Below, piece by piece: positions 54,397 to 61,244 of a DNA stretch of 64,000 nucleotides. Below the pieces are notes generated by a model. The model was not told where the DNA came from, searched no databases, and was given only the letters and a program-made list of their open reading frames with translations. Every line of letters starts with the position of its first letter. Within the stretch, counting starts at the first letter, position 1. Location: the NCBI GenBank assembly GCA_038521825.1, contig JBCBKL010000022.1, positions 1-64,000 on the forward strand, written 5' to 3'. The position numbers were made by a program, and so were the translations under genes. The stretch is from JBCBKL01 sp038521825 (GTDB lineage Bacteria; Pseudomonadota; Alphaproteobacteria; Rhodobacterales; Rhodobacteraceae).

Positions 54397-55550
54397 TCAG
54401 CAAGTATGACGTTTTCCCAACCGGGCCGGATCGTATCCCCAGATCGCCAGAGCGAGGACACGGCGGTTGCCAGCAAGGTCCACCCAAGAGCGCTGCCATT
54501 GCACTGCAGATAAGGCGCGAAACGGATCAGCTCGACCGTGTAGGTGAACGGGTTGGCAGCGCAGATGTCATGCAGCAACTCGCTGCTCTCTGCCATTTTT
54601 CAAAGTGGGTAAAGCGCGGAGCACAGAAAGAACATCCGGAAGATGACAAAGTTCATAACACCCGCGAAATTCTCAAGCTGCCGGATAAAGCTGGATGGAA
54701 AAGGCCCAAGCGCCCTCAGCATCAGCCCTGCGATCAGCAGCGCAGGCAAAGCCGTCACATAGCCCCAGATCGGCGCCTTGACCCCGTAGGAGTAGGCGAT
54801 GCCCAGAAAAGCACGGACCTGAAGGATCGATATCGCCGAGCTGCCAATCAGCTTGCATTTCAGCAACTACCGGCGGGCCCGGGGGGAGGTGAGCAGCAGC
54901 CGCATCGACCCCATCTCGCAGTCGTAAACCAGGCTGAAGCTGGATTGCATTCCGTTGAACAGCAGAACCATGCCGCAAAGACCCGGTACGATAAATGTCT
55001 CGCATGGCTGCTCGTCTTTGCCGCCGGCTTTCGTGATTGCCTGCCGGGCGGCGGCGTGGGGACCGACTGTCGGTTCGTCCAGTAGCAAGATGTCGGGCTG
55101 ATGGATCAGGGCCCGGGCGATCTCGGTCCGTCTGCGATGGCCGCCATTGAGCGCTCGGGTTTCTTTGTGGTCCCGTTCGCGCATCTCCAACCGGTCGAGT
55201 GCCACGTCGATGCGGTCCTCGGCATGCAGACCGGAAATGCCTTGTAGGGCAGCGAAGTATCGCATGTTTTGCTGAACCGTCAGGTCGAGATCGAATGTGG
55301 GCTGCTGAAACACAATCCCGATCCGGGCCAGTGCCGTCCTGGGGTTTTCATTCAGAGCGTGGCCTGCAATGTCTATCGAGCCATGGTCCGGGATGAGCAG
55401 GCGGTACAGCAAGGCATGAAGCGTGCTTTTGCCCGCACCATTGGGCCCCAGCAATGCGCACAACTGACCGGCCTTGACCGCGAATGACACGCTATCCAGC
55501 GCTGTTTTGGCGCCTTAGGCATAGCTCAGATGATTGACGCGCAGGCTCAC
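54397..55550 (-). pseudogene. Decayed ABC transporter (ATPase and permease) of a PQQ-alcohol-dehydrogenase-associated system
   Basis: The remains read in order: ATPase start VSLRVNHLSYA, a TAA at 55515-55517, then FAVKAGQLCALLGPNGAGKS, signature ALNGGHRRRTEIARALIHQP and Walker B DILLLDEPTV. After QAITK the sequence jumps to permease residues (FIVPGLCGMVLLFNGMQSSF), so the ATPase end and permease start were deleted. A TAG at 54867-54869 and a TGA at 54600-54602 (in YPL-stop-KMAESSE) interrupt the permease. A frameshift near 54455 displaces its end, WGYDPARLG. No transporter can be made. The ATPase and permease match families that accompany PQQ-dependent alcohol dehydrogenases. Confidence 0.82.
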
Positions 55551-55594
55551 CCAAATGGTGTTCGCGGGGCGAGCATCAGAGGGCAAATACCACT

Positions 55595-56038
55595 TCACTT
55601 GATCACGATATCCACGCGCTGAGTTTCTCCGGTCGAGCCGGGGATCTTCATGTAGTAGCTGCCGGGCTTGATCGCGATAAAACCGATTTCCATCTCGCCA
55701 GCCTCATCAAATTCGATGCTGTCGAGACCCAGGGGGCGGATTTCAAGCCCTTCCACCACGATCTCGTCGATCCAGATCGCGCGGAAGAATTCGGAGCCGA
55801 TAAGGGCGAGTTCCTGGCTGCCGTCGCCTTGGATCTCGAATTCGTAGTAGGTGCCGGATTTCAGCTCCCACGGTGCGCCGCTGATGGGTTCACCCGCCGA
55901 CAGGATGATGGGTGGCAGATCTTCTTTGTTCTTCCCGGATAGCAGACCGGCCGCGCGGAAGCCCGCGTCGTCATCATCGTCCGCGTGCGCAGGGTGCGCG
56001 AGGGCAAGACAGGCGGCGAGGGCGAGGGCGTGTTTCAT
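55595..56038 (-). CDS. Exported protein with Asp run, unknown function, in the PQQ-linked locus
   Basis: A 147-residue protein with a signal peptide (MKHALALAACLALAHPAHA) and a run of Asp residues just after it. The mature part is beta-rich: PPIILSAGEPISGAPWELKS, then SGTYYEFEIQGDGSQELALI and a C-terminal strand PGSYYMKIPG. The shape recalls cupredoxin-like or other Greek-key proteins, but no copper ligands can be assigned. It lies between the decayed ABC genes and the beta-propeller gene on the same strand and is intact. Confidence 0.7.
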   Translation of the reverse strand: MKHALALAACLALAHPAHADDDDDAGFRAAGLLSGKNKEDLPPIILSAGEPISGAPWELKSGTYYEFEIQGDGSQELALIGSEFFRAIWIDEIVVEGLEIRPLGLDSIEFDEAGEMEIGFIAIKPGSYYMKIPGSTGETQRVDIVIK

Positions 56039-56084
56039 TTCCGTGATCCTTATTTTGATTTGCTAAGTGCGGGATGGGGCCTGA

Positions 56085-57050
56085 TTAGGAACCAGTTGGG
56101 CGGAATGCTGCACCCCACGGGAAGCGACCGACCTTGACGGTCTTGATCGCCTCGCGGCTGGCCACATCGATGACCGTCACGTCGCCTGACACGCCATTGG
56201 TGGTGAAGAGCAGCGAGCGGTCGGCGTTGAAGTCCATGTGCCAGACCCGACGGCCGACGAGGATGTAGTCTTCGACCTCGTAGGTTTCGGCATTGACGAC
56301 GGCCACGTGATTGGACGGACCAAGAGCAACAAAGGCGTGGGTGTCGCCTGTCGTGAATTCAAAGCCGACAGGTTGCACCCGGTCGGGATGAACACCTTGG
56401 ACCTCGAAGGCGATCTTGGCGGTTTCCTGTTGGGTCGCCACGTCGAAGATACTGATCGTGCCGCCGATCTCGGCTGACACCCAAAGCTCCGTCCCGTCTT
56501 TGATGAATTCCGCATGGCGCGGGCGGCTGTCAACGAGCGTGTTGGCGAACAGCTTTTGTGTCGAGGTGTCGATCCAATGCGCCATGTTCGTCGTTTCGGA
56601 GGTCGTAATGGCGATTGCGCCGTCGGGCGAGACAGCCATACCCTCGGGTTCGACGCCAACGTCGATCTGGGCGATGACCGTGCGGCTTTCGACATCAACC
56701 ACTGTGGTGATGGCATCGTCTTCGTTGGCGATGTAGAGATGCCGATTATTGGGGTGCAGAACGAACTGTTCAGGATCTTCGCCAGACGGCAGGTTGTGCA
56801 GGATCCGCCCGGTCTCGGGATCCATGACCTGAACGGTATCGCTGTCCGAAGCGCAGATGTAGACGACGGAATAATCCTTGGCGAAGGTGATGCCGCGGGG
56901 CCGTTCGCCGGTGTTGATGGTGCGCGTCACCTCCAACGTTTCAATATCGATCACGCTGATCGTGTCGTCCTTTTCGTTTGTCACCCACATTTCGTCGGCA
57001 CTTGCCGCTGCGGGCACGGCCAGCGCGGCGAGGATCGGCAGCATTTTCAT
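56085..57050 (-). CDS. PQQ-dependent catabolism-associated YVTN beta-propeller protein
   Basis: A 321-residue exported protein. A signal peptide (MKMLPILAALAVPAAASA) is followed by about seven YVTN/40-residue blades: WVTNEKDDTISVIDIETLEV, then YICASDSDTVQVMDPETG, LYIANEDDAITTVVDVES, LWVSAEIGGTISIFDVAT and, at the end, LLFTTNGVSGDVTVIDVA. This matches the beta-propeller family that accompanies PQQ-dependent alcohol oxidation gene sets. The ATG at 57050 has GGAC-type spacing and is set by the signal peptide. Function in the pathway is not known. Confidence 0.88.
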   Translation of the reverse strand: MKMLPILAALAVPAAASADEMWVTNEKDDTISVIDIETLEVTRTINTGERPRGITFAKDYSVVYICASDSDTVQVMDPETGRILHNLPSGEDPEQFVLHPNNRHLYIANEDDAITTVVDVESRTVIAQIDVGVEPEGMAVSPDGAIAITTSETTNMAHWIDTSTQKLFANTLVDSRPRHAEFIKDGTELWVSAEIGGTISIFDVATQQETAKIAFEVQGVHPDRVQPVGFEFTTGDTHAFVALGPSNHVAVVNAETYEVEDYILVGRRVWHMDFNADRSLLFTTNGVSGDVTVIDVASREAIKTVKVGRFPWGAAFRPTGS

Positions 57051-57132
57051 ATGTCGGTCCTTTCTTGAGGTTTGGAACGGGGGTACCAGCCCTGTCATTC
57101 CGTGGTGTGTTTTGCGCCAAAGCAAGCTGGCA

Positions 57133-58296
57133 TCAGTCGGCAAACGCCGCGCATTGGCTTTCTGGTCGGTCGAGCCCGAGGCTGTCGAGCTCGTTTGTCT
57201 GGTGCAGGAACCCGTCCAGTGGCGCCAACGCGACCAGCGCGCGAGGATGCACGATGGGTATCGGTTGGCGCAACTGCCCGTTCCAGTCGCGGTAGGTCAG
57301 TGGCCGCCCTTTGAAGCCGGCGAGCTCGAAGGCGTCAGACAGGATGTAGTCACGCAAGGTCTCGGCATCGCCGGTGTCGGTTCGCGTCACGGCCTCACCC
57401 AAGGTACGAACGGCCGCCCAAGCTGCATAGTCCTGCGATTCCATGGTCCGACCGTGCGCCTTTTCAAAGCGGCTTTGAAGCTGTGCAGCCCCCCATTGTT
57501 CGACCACGGGTGCCCAGGTGTGAGCGCCCAGCCCTTCGGAGCCGACGACAGGGCGGGCCTCCCAAGTATTGTACAGGATGTAACGACCGAAATCCTCGAC
57601 TTCATCAGCCACGATCAGTGCGTCATAGTCGCCGAAATCCTGGGTGAAGAGCGGTACCTCTTGCGCAGCATTGCGGCGCATATCAGCATCAAAGCGCCAT
57701 TCTTTCTCGGCCTGAAGCTCCAAGCCGAACTTGGTCAGCGATCGCCGCATCGCAGCCGCATATGCCATGTCGGGCGGATAGCTGCCCGAGATCATGACAA
57801 GGTCGGTCCAGCGCTTTTTGACAAACATCTGAGCAAGCGCGTCGGTCCGCATCGCGTCGGACGGCTTTGTATGAAGGAGGTTCGCCCGGCATTCGGCGTT
57901 GCGCATAGCAACGTCGCCATCGCTTGCATTGAAAATAATTGCGCCCCGTGCCTCTACAAGGTCGGCGACCTGCAATTGCGTGGCGGCCGGAGCGTCCATC
58001 ACGAGGAAGGGCGCCTCCGTAAGCGCCATGCGGGCAGCGGCCAGCGGGTCATCGTCTTCGGGGACCGTGATGACGTTCAGCGCGTAGGTCTGGTTCAGAA
58101 ACCGCCCCGTGGTTTTGTTGTCGTCTAGACCGGTCAACGCACCGGCGACGCCAATATCATCGGGTTCGGGGTCGAGGTTCGATAAAGTTGGTGGGTTTGC
58201 GGTTTCCACTTGCAGATAGTTGATTGTCAGCGCGACTTCGGCGCCAGCGGTGTTTGCACAAAAGCAAACCGCTGCGATTGCTGCGATTTTTCGCAT
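57133..58296 (-). CDS. ABC transporter substrate-binding protein, PQQ-dependent alcohol dehydrogenase system
   Basis: A 387-residue periplasmic binding protein of type I fold (branched-chain amino acid type). The signal peptide is MRKIAAIAAVCFCANTAGA. The mature start reads ALTINYLQVETANPPTLSNL, as in binding proteins of PQQ-linked ABC systems. Later RSLTKFGLELQAEKEWRFDA and DYAAWAAVRTLGEAVTRTDT fit the second lobe. GGGAGG precedes the ATG at 58296. Its cognate ATPase and permease genes, some 1.6 kb downstream, are wrecked. It shares a divergent promoter with the cytochrome c gene. Confidence 0.88.
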   Translation of the reverse strand: MRKIAAIAAVCFCANTAGAEVALTINYLQVETANPPTLSNLDPEPDDIGVAGALTGLDDNKTTGRFLNQTYALNVITVPEDDDPLAAARMALTEAPFLVMDAPAATQLQVADLVEARGAIIFNASDGDVAMRNAECRANLLHTKPSDAMRTDALAQMFVKKRWTDLVMISGSYPPDMAYAAAMRRSLTKFGLELQAEKEWRFDADMRRNAAQEVPLFTQDFGDYDALIVADEVEDFGRYILYNTWEARPVVGSEGLGAHTWAPVVEQWGAAQLQSRFEKAHGRTMESQDYAAWAAVRTLGEAVTRTDTGDAETLRDYILSDAFELAGFKGRPLTYRDWNGQLRQPIPIVHPRALVALAPLDGFLHQTNELDSLGLDRPESQCAAFAD

Positions 58297-58346
58297 GATA
58301 GGCCTCCCGCTACCAAGGTACCAAGTCGACAAATCCCCTCCAAATA

Positions 58347-58387
58347 GGACTTTGGTCCTGTGTCGAAATGCAGCGCAACCAAAGTCC
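58347..58387. promoter_or_regulatory. Perfect 10-base inverted repeat in the divergent promoter of the quinoprotein-associated genes
   Basis: GGACTTTGGT (58347-58356) and ACCAAAGTCC (58378-58387) are perfect inverted repeats with a 21-base spacer. They lie between the divergent binding-protein and cytochrome c genes. A regulator dimer of LuxR/response-regulator type would fit two such half-sites two helix turns apart (inference). Confidence 0.6.
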
Positions 58388-58457
58388 AATACCGCACTGC
58401 AGCGTCACCGACTAAAACCGGACCTTAGAGGGCGAGTATGCGCCTAGGGAGAGCACA

Positions 58458-59153
58458 ATGACACGACTTTTGTTTCGCTTGAGCGCGGCCGCCGGACTGA
58501 ATGCCGCTGCGGCTATGGCGTTCGCACATGGTGACGTTGCGCCTCAGCCCGTTGATACGGCAGGTCTGCCGGAGATGGGTGAGGAATGGCTGATCGAGAA
58601 CCCCTACCGTGCGGAGGCCGCCGGCGAAGAGACGTGGCAACTCGCCGTTCAGATTGGCGCATCGGCCTACAATCAGAACTGCGCCCGTTGTCATGGCCTT
58701 GAGGTCGTGTCCGGTGGCCTTGCCCCCGACTTGCGCTTTTTGGAGGCCGAGGAATACGGCGATGAGTGGTATATGGAGCGGTACCGCCATGGCTATACCC
58801 AGAACGGGATCACAAAGATGCCTGCCTTTGGCGACTTGCTGGGTCAGGAAGCGGCATGGGCGATCCGCACATATATTGAAACCCGTCCCGACGACGTGGC
58901 GATGGAAGAACTGACCCCGGAACTGCGCGCCCTGCGGGATGAACTGCAAGCCTATACGGAGGATGCCAGCGGGGCAGATGCCGACGCGCTCAAAGCCCGT
59001 CTGAGCGAGATTGCCGGAAGCATCGAAACGCTTTCGGGCGCCCCCGTTGCCGATAGCGTGGCATACCGGGCCGCGGCTCTGATCGACGGCACGCCGGGCG
59101 GTTACAAAAGCGCCGCCGAAACCTTGACCATCGGCCTGTCTGCCGCTCAATAA
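58458..59153 (+). CDS. c-type cytochrome, MoxG/XoxG-like
   Basis: A 231-residue periplasmic cytochrome with a signal peptide (SAAAGLNAAAAMAFA) and one haem-attachment motif CARCH near residues 75-79. The context NQNCARCHGLEVVSGG and the distal KMPAFGDLLGQEAAWAIRTYIETR, with Met in KMPAF near 121, fit the cytochromes that take electrons from PQQ methanol-type dehydrogenases. The C-terminal 70 residues are an Ala/Glu-rich helical extension. The XoxJ-like gene follows 7 bases later. No quinoprotein dehydrogenase gene lies in the window. Confidence 0.85.
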   Translation: MTRLLFRLSAAAGLNAAAAMAFAHGDVAPQPVDTAGLPEMGEEWLIENPYRAEAAGEETWQLAVQIGASAYNQNCARCHGLEVVSGGLAPDLRFLEAEEYGDEWYMERYRHGYTQNGITKMPAFGDLLGQEAAWAIRTYIETRPDDVAMEELTPELRALRDELQAYTEDASGADADALKARLSEIAGSIETLSGAPVADSVAYRAAALIDGTPGGYKSAAETLTIGLSAAQ

Positions 59154-59160
59154 TCAGGTC

Positions 59161-60057
59161 ATGCGGCGGCGCGCTTTCGTTTTCTACTTACTGGCCGGAC
59201 TGTCCCTTGCGGGGTGGTCCGTCGCTGATCCCTGCGCCGATTACATACCGCAGCCCAAGCCGCAGAACGCGGGCCGCGATATCGTAGGCCAGGAGCTGGA
59301 TCAGATAATCGATCAGGGCTTTATGACCTTCGCTGTCTATGAGGACTTTCCGCCCTACAGCTGGGAAGAAGCCGGAAAGCCCCGCGGCGTCGATGTTGAG
59401 ATCGCCCGGATCATAGCGGAGGACTTAGGGGTTGAGCCGCGTTTCAACTTCGTTACCGCGGCTGAAAACCTCGATGCTGACCTGCGCAACAACGTGTGGA
59501 AAGGTCCGATTGTCGGCGGTCGTGTATCGAACGTGATGATGCGCGTCCCCTACGACAGTGCCTTCAAGTGCCGCGCCGAGCAGGTTGTGTTCACGGGTCA
59601 GTATCAGACTGAATCCATCGCGATCGCTTATAGCGAATCGGCCTATCCCGAGGACAAACCTGTCCCGGCCTATTTCCGGTTCGATACGGTCGCGGTCGAA
59701 AATGACTCGATCTCGGATTTCTATCTTTCGTCTTTTGCCGGCGGCCAGTTGAATTCAGGCGTGAAGCGCTTTGCAAACATGGAAGTGGTGATGGAAGCCC
59801 TAGCGGGCGGCGAGACGATGGCGGCCATGGGTCCGCTGGCGCAGCTTGAACATGGCACCGTCGATGGGGTGGGTGTGCATCAGCCCCCATTGGCTGGCTT
59901 TGCGGTCAGCAAATGGACCTTGGGTGTCGGCATTAACTTCCGTTACCGTCCCCTTGCCTACGCGGTGGACGACGCGGTGCGCTATGCGCTCGAAGACGGG
60001 CGCATCGCGCAAGTATTTTCTGACTACGGCCTCACATTTCAGCCGCCCGAAAGATAG
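59161..60057 (+). CDS. Quinoprotein dehydrogenase-associated substrate-binding protein (MoxJ/XoxJ-like)
   Basis: A 298-residue periplasmic protein of solute-binding protein type 3 fold. A signal peptide (RRRAFVFYLLAGLSLAGWSVA) is followed by GFMTFAVYEDFPPYSWEEAG near residue 54 and the family hallmark NNVWKGPIVGGRVSNVMMRV near residues 115-134. In methylotrophs the gene lies beside moxF or xoxF and is thought to help dehydrogenase maturation or metal/PQQ loading. Here it follows the cytochrome in the usual G-J order, but the F gene is absent. Confidence 0.88.
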   Translation: MRRRAFVFYLLAGLSLAGWSVADPCADYIPQPKPQNAGRDIVGQELDQIIDQGFMTFAVYEDFPPYSWEEAGKPRGVDVEIARIIAEDLGVEPRFNFVTAAENLDADLRNNVWKGPIVGGRVSNVMMRVPYDSAFKCRAEQVVFTGQYQTESIAIAYSESAYPEDKPVPAYFRFDTVAVENDSISDFYLSSFAGGQLNSGVKRFANMEVVMEALAGGETMAAMGPLAQLEHGTVDGVGVHQPPLAGFAVSKWTLGVGINFRYRPLAYAVDDAVRYALEDGRIAQVFSDYGLTFQPPER

Positions 60058-60131
60058 CTCTAAGCCCTTGGTCGAATATACGTTTCATCGTAGGCTTGAT
60101 TAACTGCATCCGATATGAGGAGGCCCCTTGA

Positions 60132-60656
60132 ATGAAAATGTCCGACAGCCGGGTGATCAAGGCCGAGCCAGAGATCGTCTGGGCGGCTTTGCTGGACCCT
60201 GAGGTGTTGAAGGCCTGCGTTCCGGGCTGCCAGGAAATGACCGGCTCGCCCGAGGATGGATTCGAGGCAACCGTCGTTCAAAAGGTGGGGCCGGTAAAGG
60301 CGACCTTCAAAGGGGTCGTTCAGCTCAAGGATATGGATCGCCCGAAAAGCCTGACGATCGAGGGCGAGGGCAAGGGGGGTGCCGCCGGATTTGCCAAAGG
60401 GGGCGCTGACGTGACCCTGTCTGCCCAAGATGACGGCACGCTTCTTTCTTACGAGGTCGAGGCCAAGGTCGGCGGCAAGTTGGCCCAGCTCGGCAGTCGC
60501 ATCATCGATGGTTTCGCCAAGAAGATGGCTGATCAGTTTTTTACGAACTTTCAGGAAGCCGTCGAAGGCCCGTCCGAAGATACTGAGGACGAGCCATCCG
60601 ATGAAGGTGAAACCACACAGAAAAAAGGCTGGTTCAAACGCCTCGTGACCAGCTGA
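60132..60656 (+). CDS. coxG: Carbon monoxide dehydrogenase subunit G family protein (CoxG-like, SRPBCC fold)
   Basis: A 174-residue SRPBCC protein. It starts MKMSDSRVIKAEPEIVWAAL, then LKACVPGCQEMTGSPEDGF near residue 30 and VGGKLAQLGSRIIDGFAKKM near 117, all typical of CoxG. The acidic/Lys-rich tail is followed by KKGWFKRLV, a possible membrane anchor. CoxG tethers CO-dehydrogenase-type enzymes to the membrane and binds quinone in the best studied case. The coxS gene follows 22 bases later. Confidence 0.9.
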   Translation: MKMSDSRVIKAEPEIVWAALLDPEVLKACVPGCQEMTGSPEDGFEATVVQKVGPVKATFKGVVQLKDMDRPKSLTIEGEGKGGAAGFAKGGADVTLSAQDDGTLLSYEVEAKVGGKLAQLGSRIIDGFAKKMADQFFTNFQEAVEGPSEDTEDEPSDEGETTQKKGWFKRLVTS

Positions 60657-60678
60657 AGGGACTCTAGGGAGGAAGAGG

Positions 60679-61161
60679 ATGACCAAAGTTTCAATGACCG
60701 TGAACGGCAAGGCCGTTTCCGGTGAAGTGGAAGGCCGCACGCTGCTGTCGAGCTTTCTGCGTGATGATCTGCATCTGACCGGTACCCATGTCGGGTGCGA
60801 CACGTCGCAATGCGGCGCATGTGTCGTTCATGTCGATGGTCAGGCGGTCAAAGCATGCACCATGCTCGCGGCGGAAGCCGACGGTGCGGAAGTCGCCACG
60901 ATCGAAGGTATGGCCAATGCCGATGGTTCGCTCAGCGTCATCCAGCAAGCATTTCAGGATCATCACGGTCTGCAATGCGGGTTTTGTACCCCCGGCATGG
61001 TGATGTCGGCCGCAGCTCTTTTGAAAGAGAAACCCAAGCCGACCGAGGCAGAGGTGCGCGAGTATCTCGAAGGCAACCTTTGCCGCTGCACGGGCTACCA
61101 CAACATCGTCAAGGCCATCATGGCCGCGTCCGGTCAGGACGTCGCGATCGCAGCAGAATAA
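60679..61161 (+). CDS. coxS: Xanthine oxidase-family small subunit, 2Fe-2S (CoxS-like)
   Basis: A 160-residue iron-sulfur subunit. The plant-ferredoxin-type cluster motif is GCDTSQCGACVVHVDGQ near residues 39-55 with a further Cys in VKACTM. The second cluster motif is QCGFCTPGMVMSA near 99-111 and NLCRCTGYHNIVKA near 131-144. It passes electrons from the molybdenum subunit to the FAD subunit. AGGGAGGAAGAGG precedes the ATG. Order S-L-M is that of form II operons. Confidence 0.95.
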   Translation: MTKVSMTVNGKAVSGEVEGRTLLSSFLRDDLHLTGTHVGCDTSQCGACVVHVDGQAVKACTMLAAEADGAEVATIEGMANADGSLSVIQQAFQDHHGLQCGFCTPGMVMSAAALLKEKPKPTEAEVREYLEGNLCRCTGYHNIVKAIMAASGQDVAIAAE

Positions 61162-61167
61162 CAGGGA

Positions 61168-61188
61168 CAGCAGGCAGCTTGCCTGCTG
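61168..61188 (+). other. Hairpin between coxS and coxL
   Basis: CAGCAGGCA and TGCCTGCTG form a perfect 9-bp stem with a 3-base loop, 6 bases after the coxS stop and 57 bases before coxL. There is no T-run, so it is more likely an RNA-stabilising or processing element than a terminator. Confidence 0.6.
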
Positions 61189-61244
61189 CATGAGACGAGA
61201 CAACGGCGCATGGCTATTCTGCCGCGCCAGACAGGGAGGAATAG

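Noticed and set aside
56878..58128. Plus-strand open frame of 416 codons opposite the substrate-binding protein and propeller genes
   Set aside because: The minus strand has signal peptides, ribosome-binding sites and recognised families over the same bases. The plus frame has no such support.
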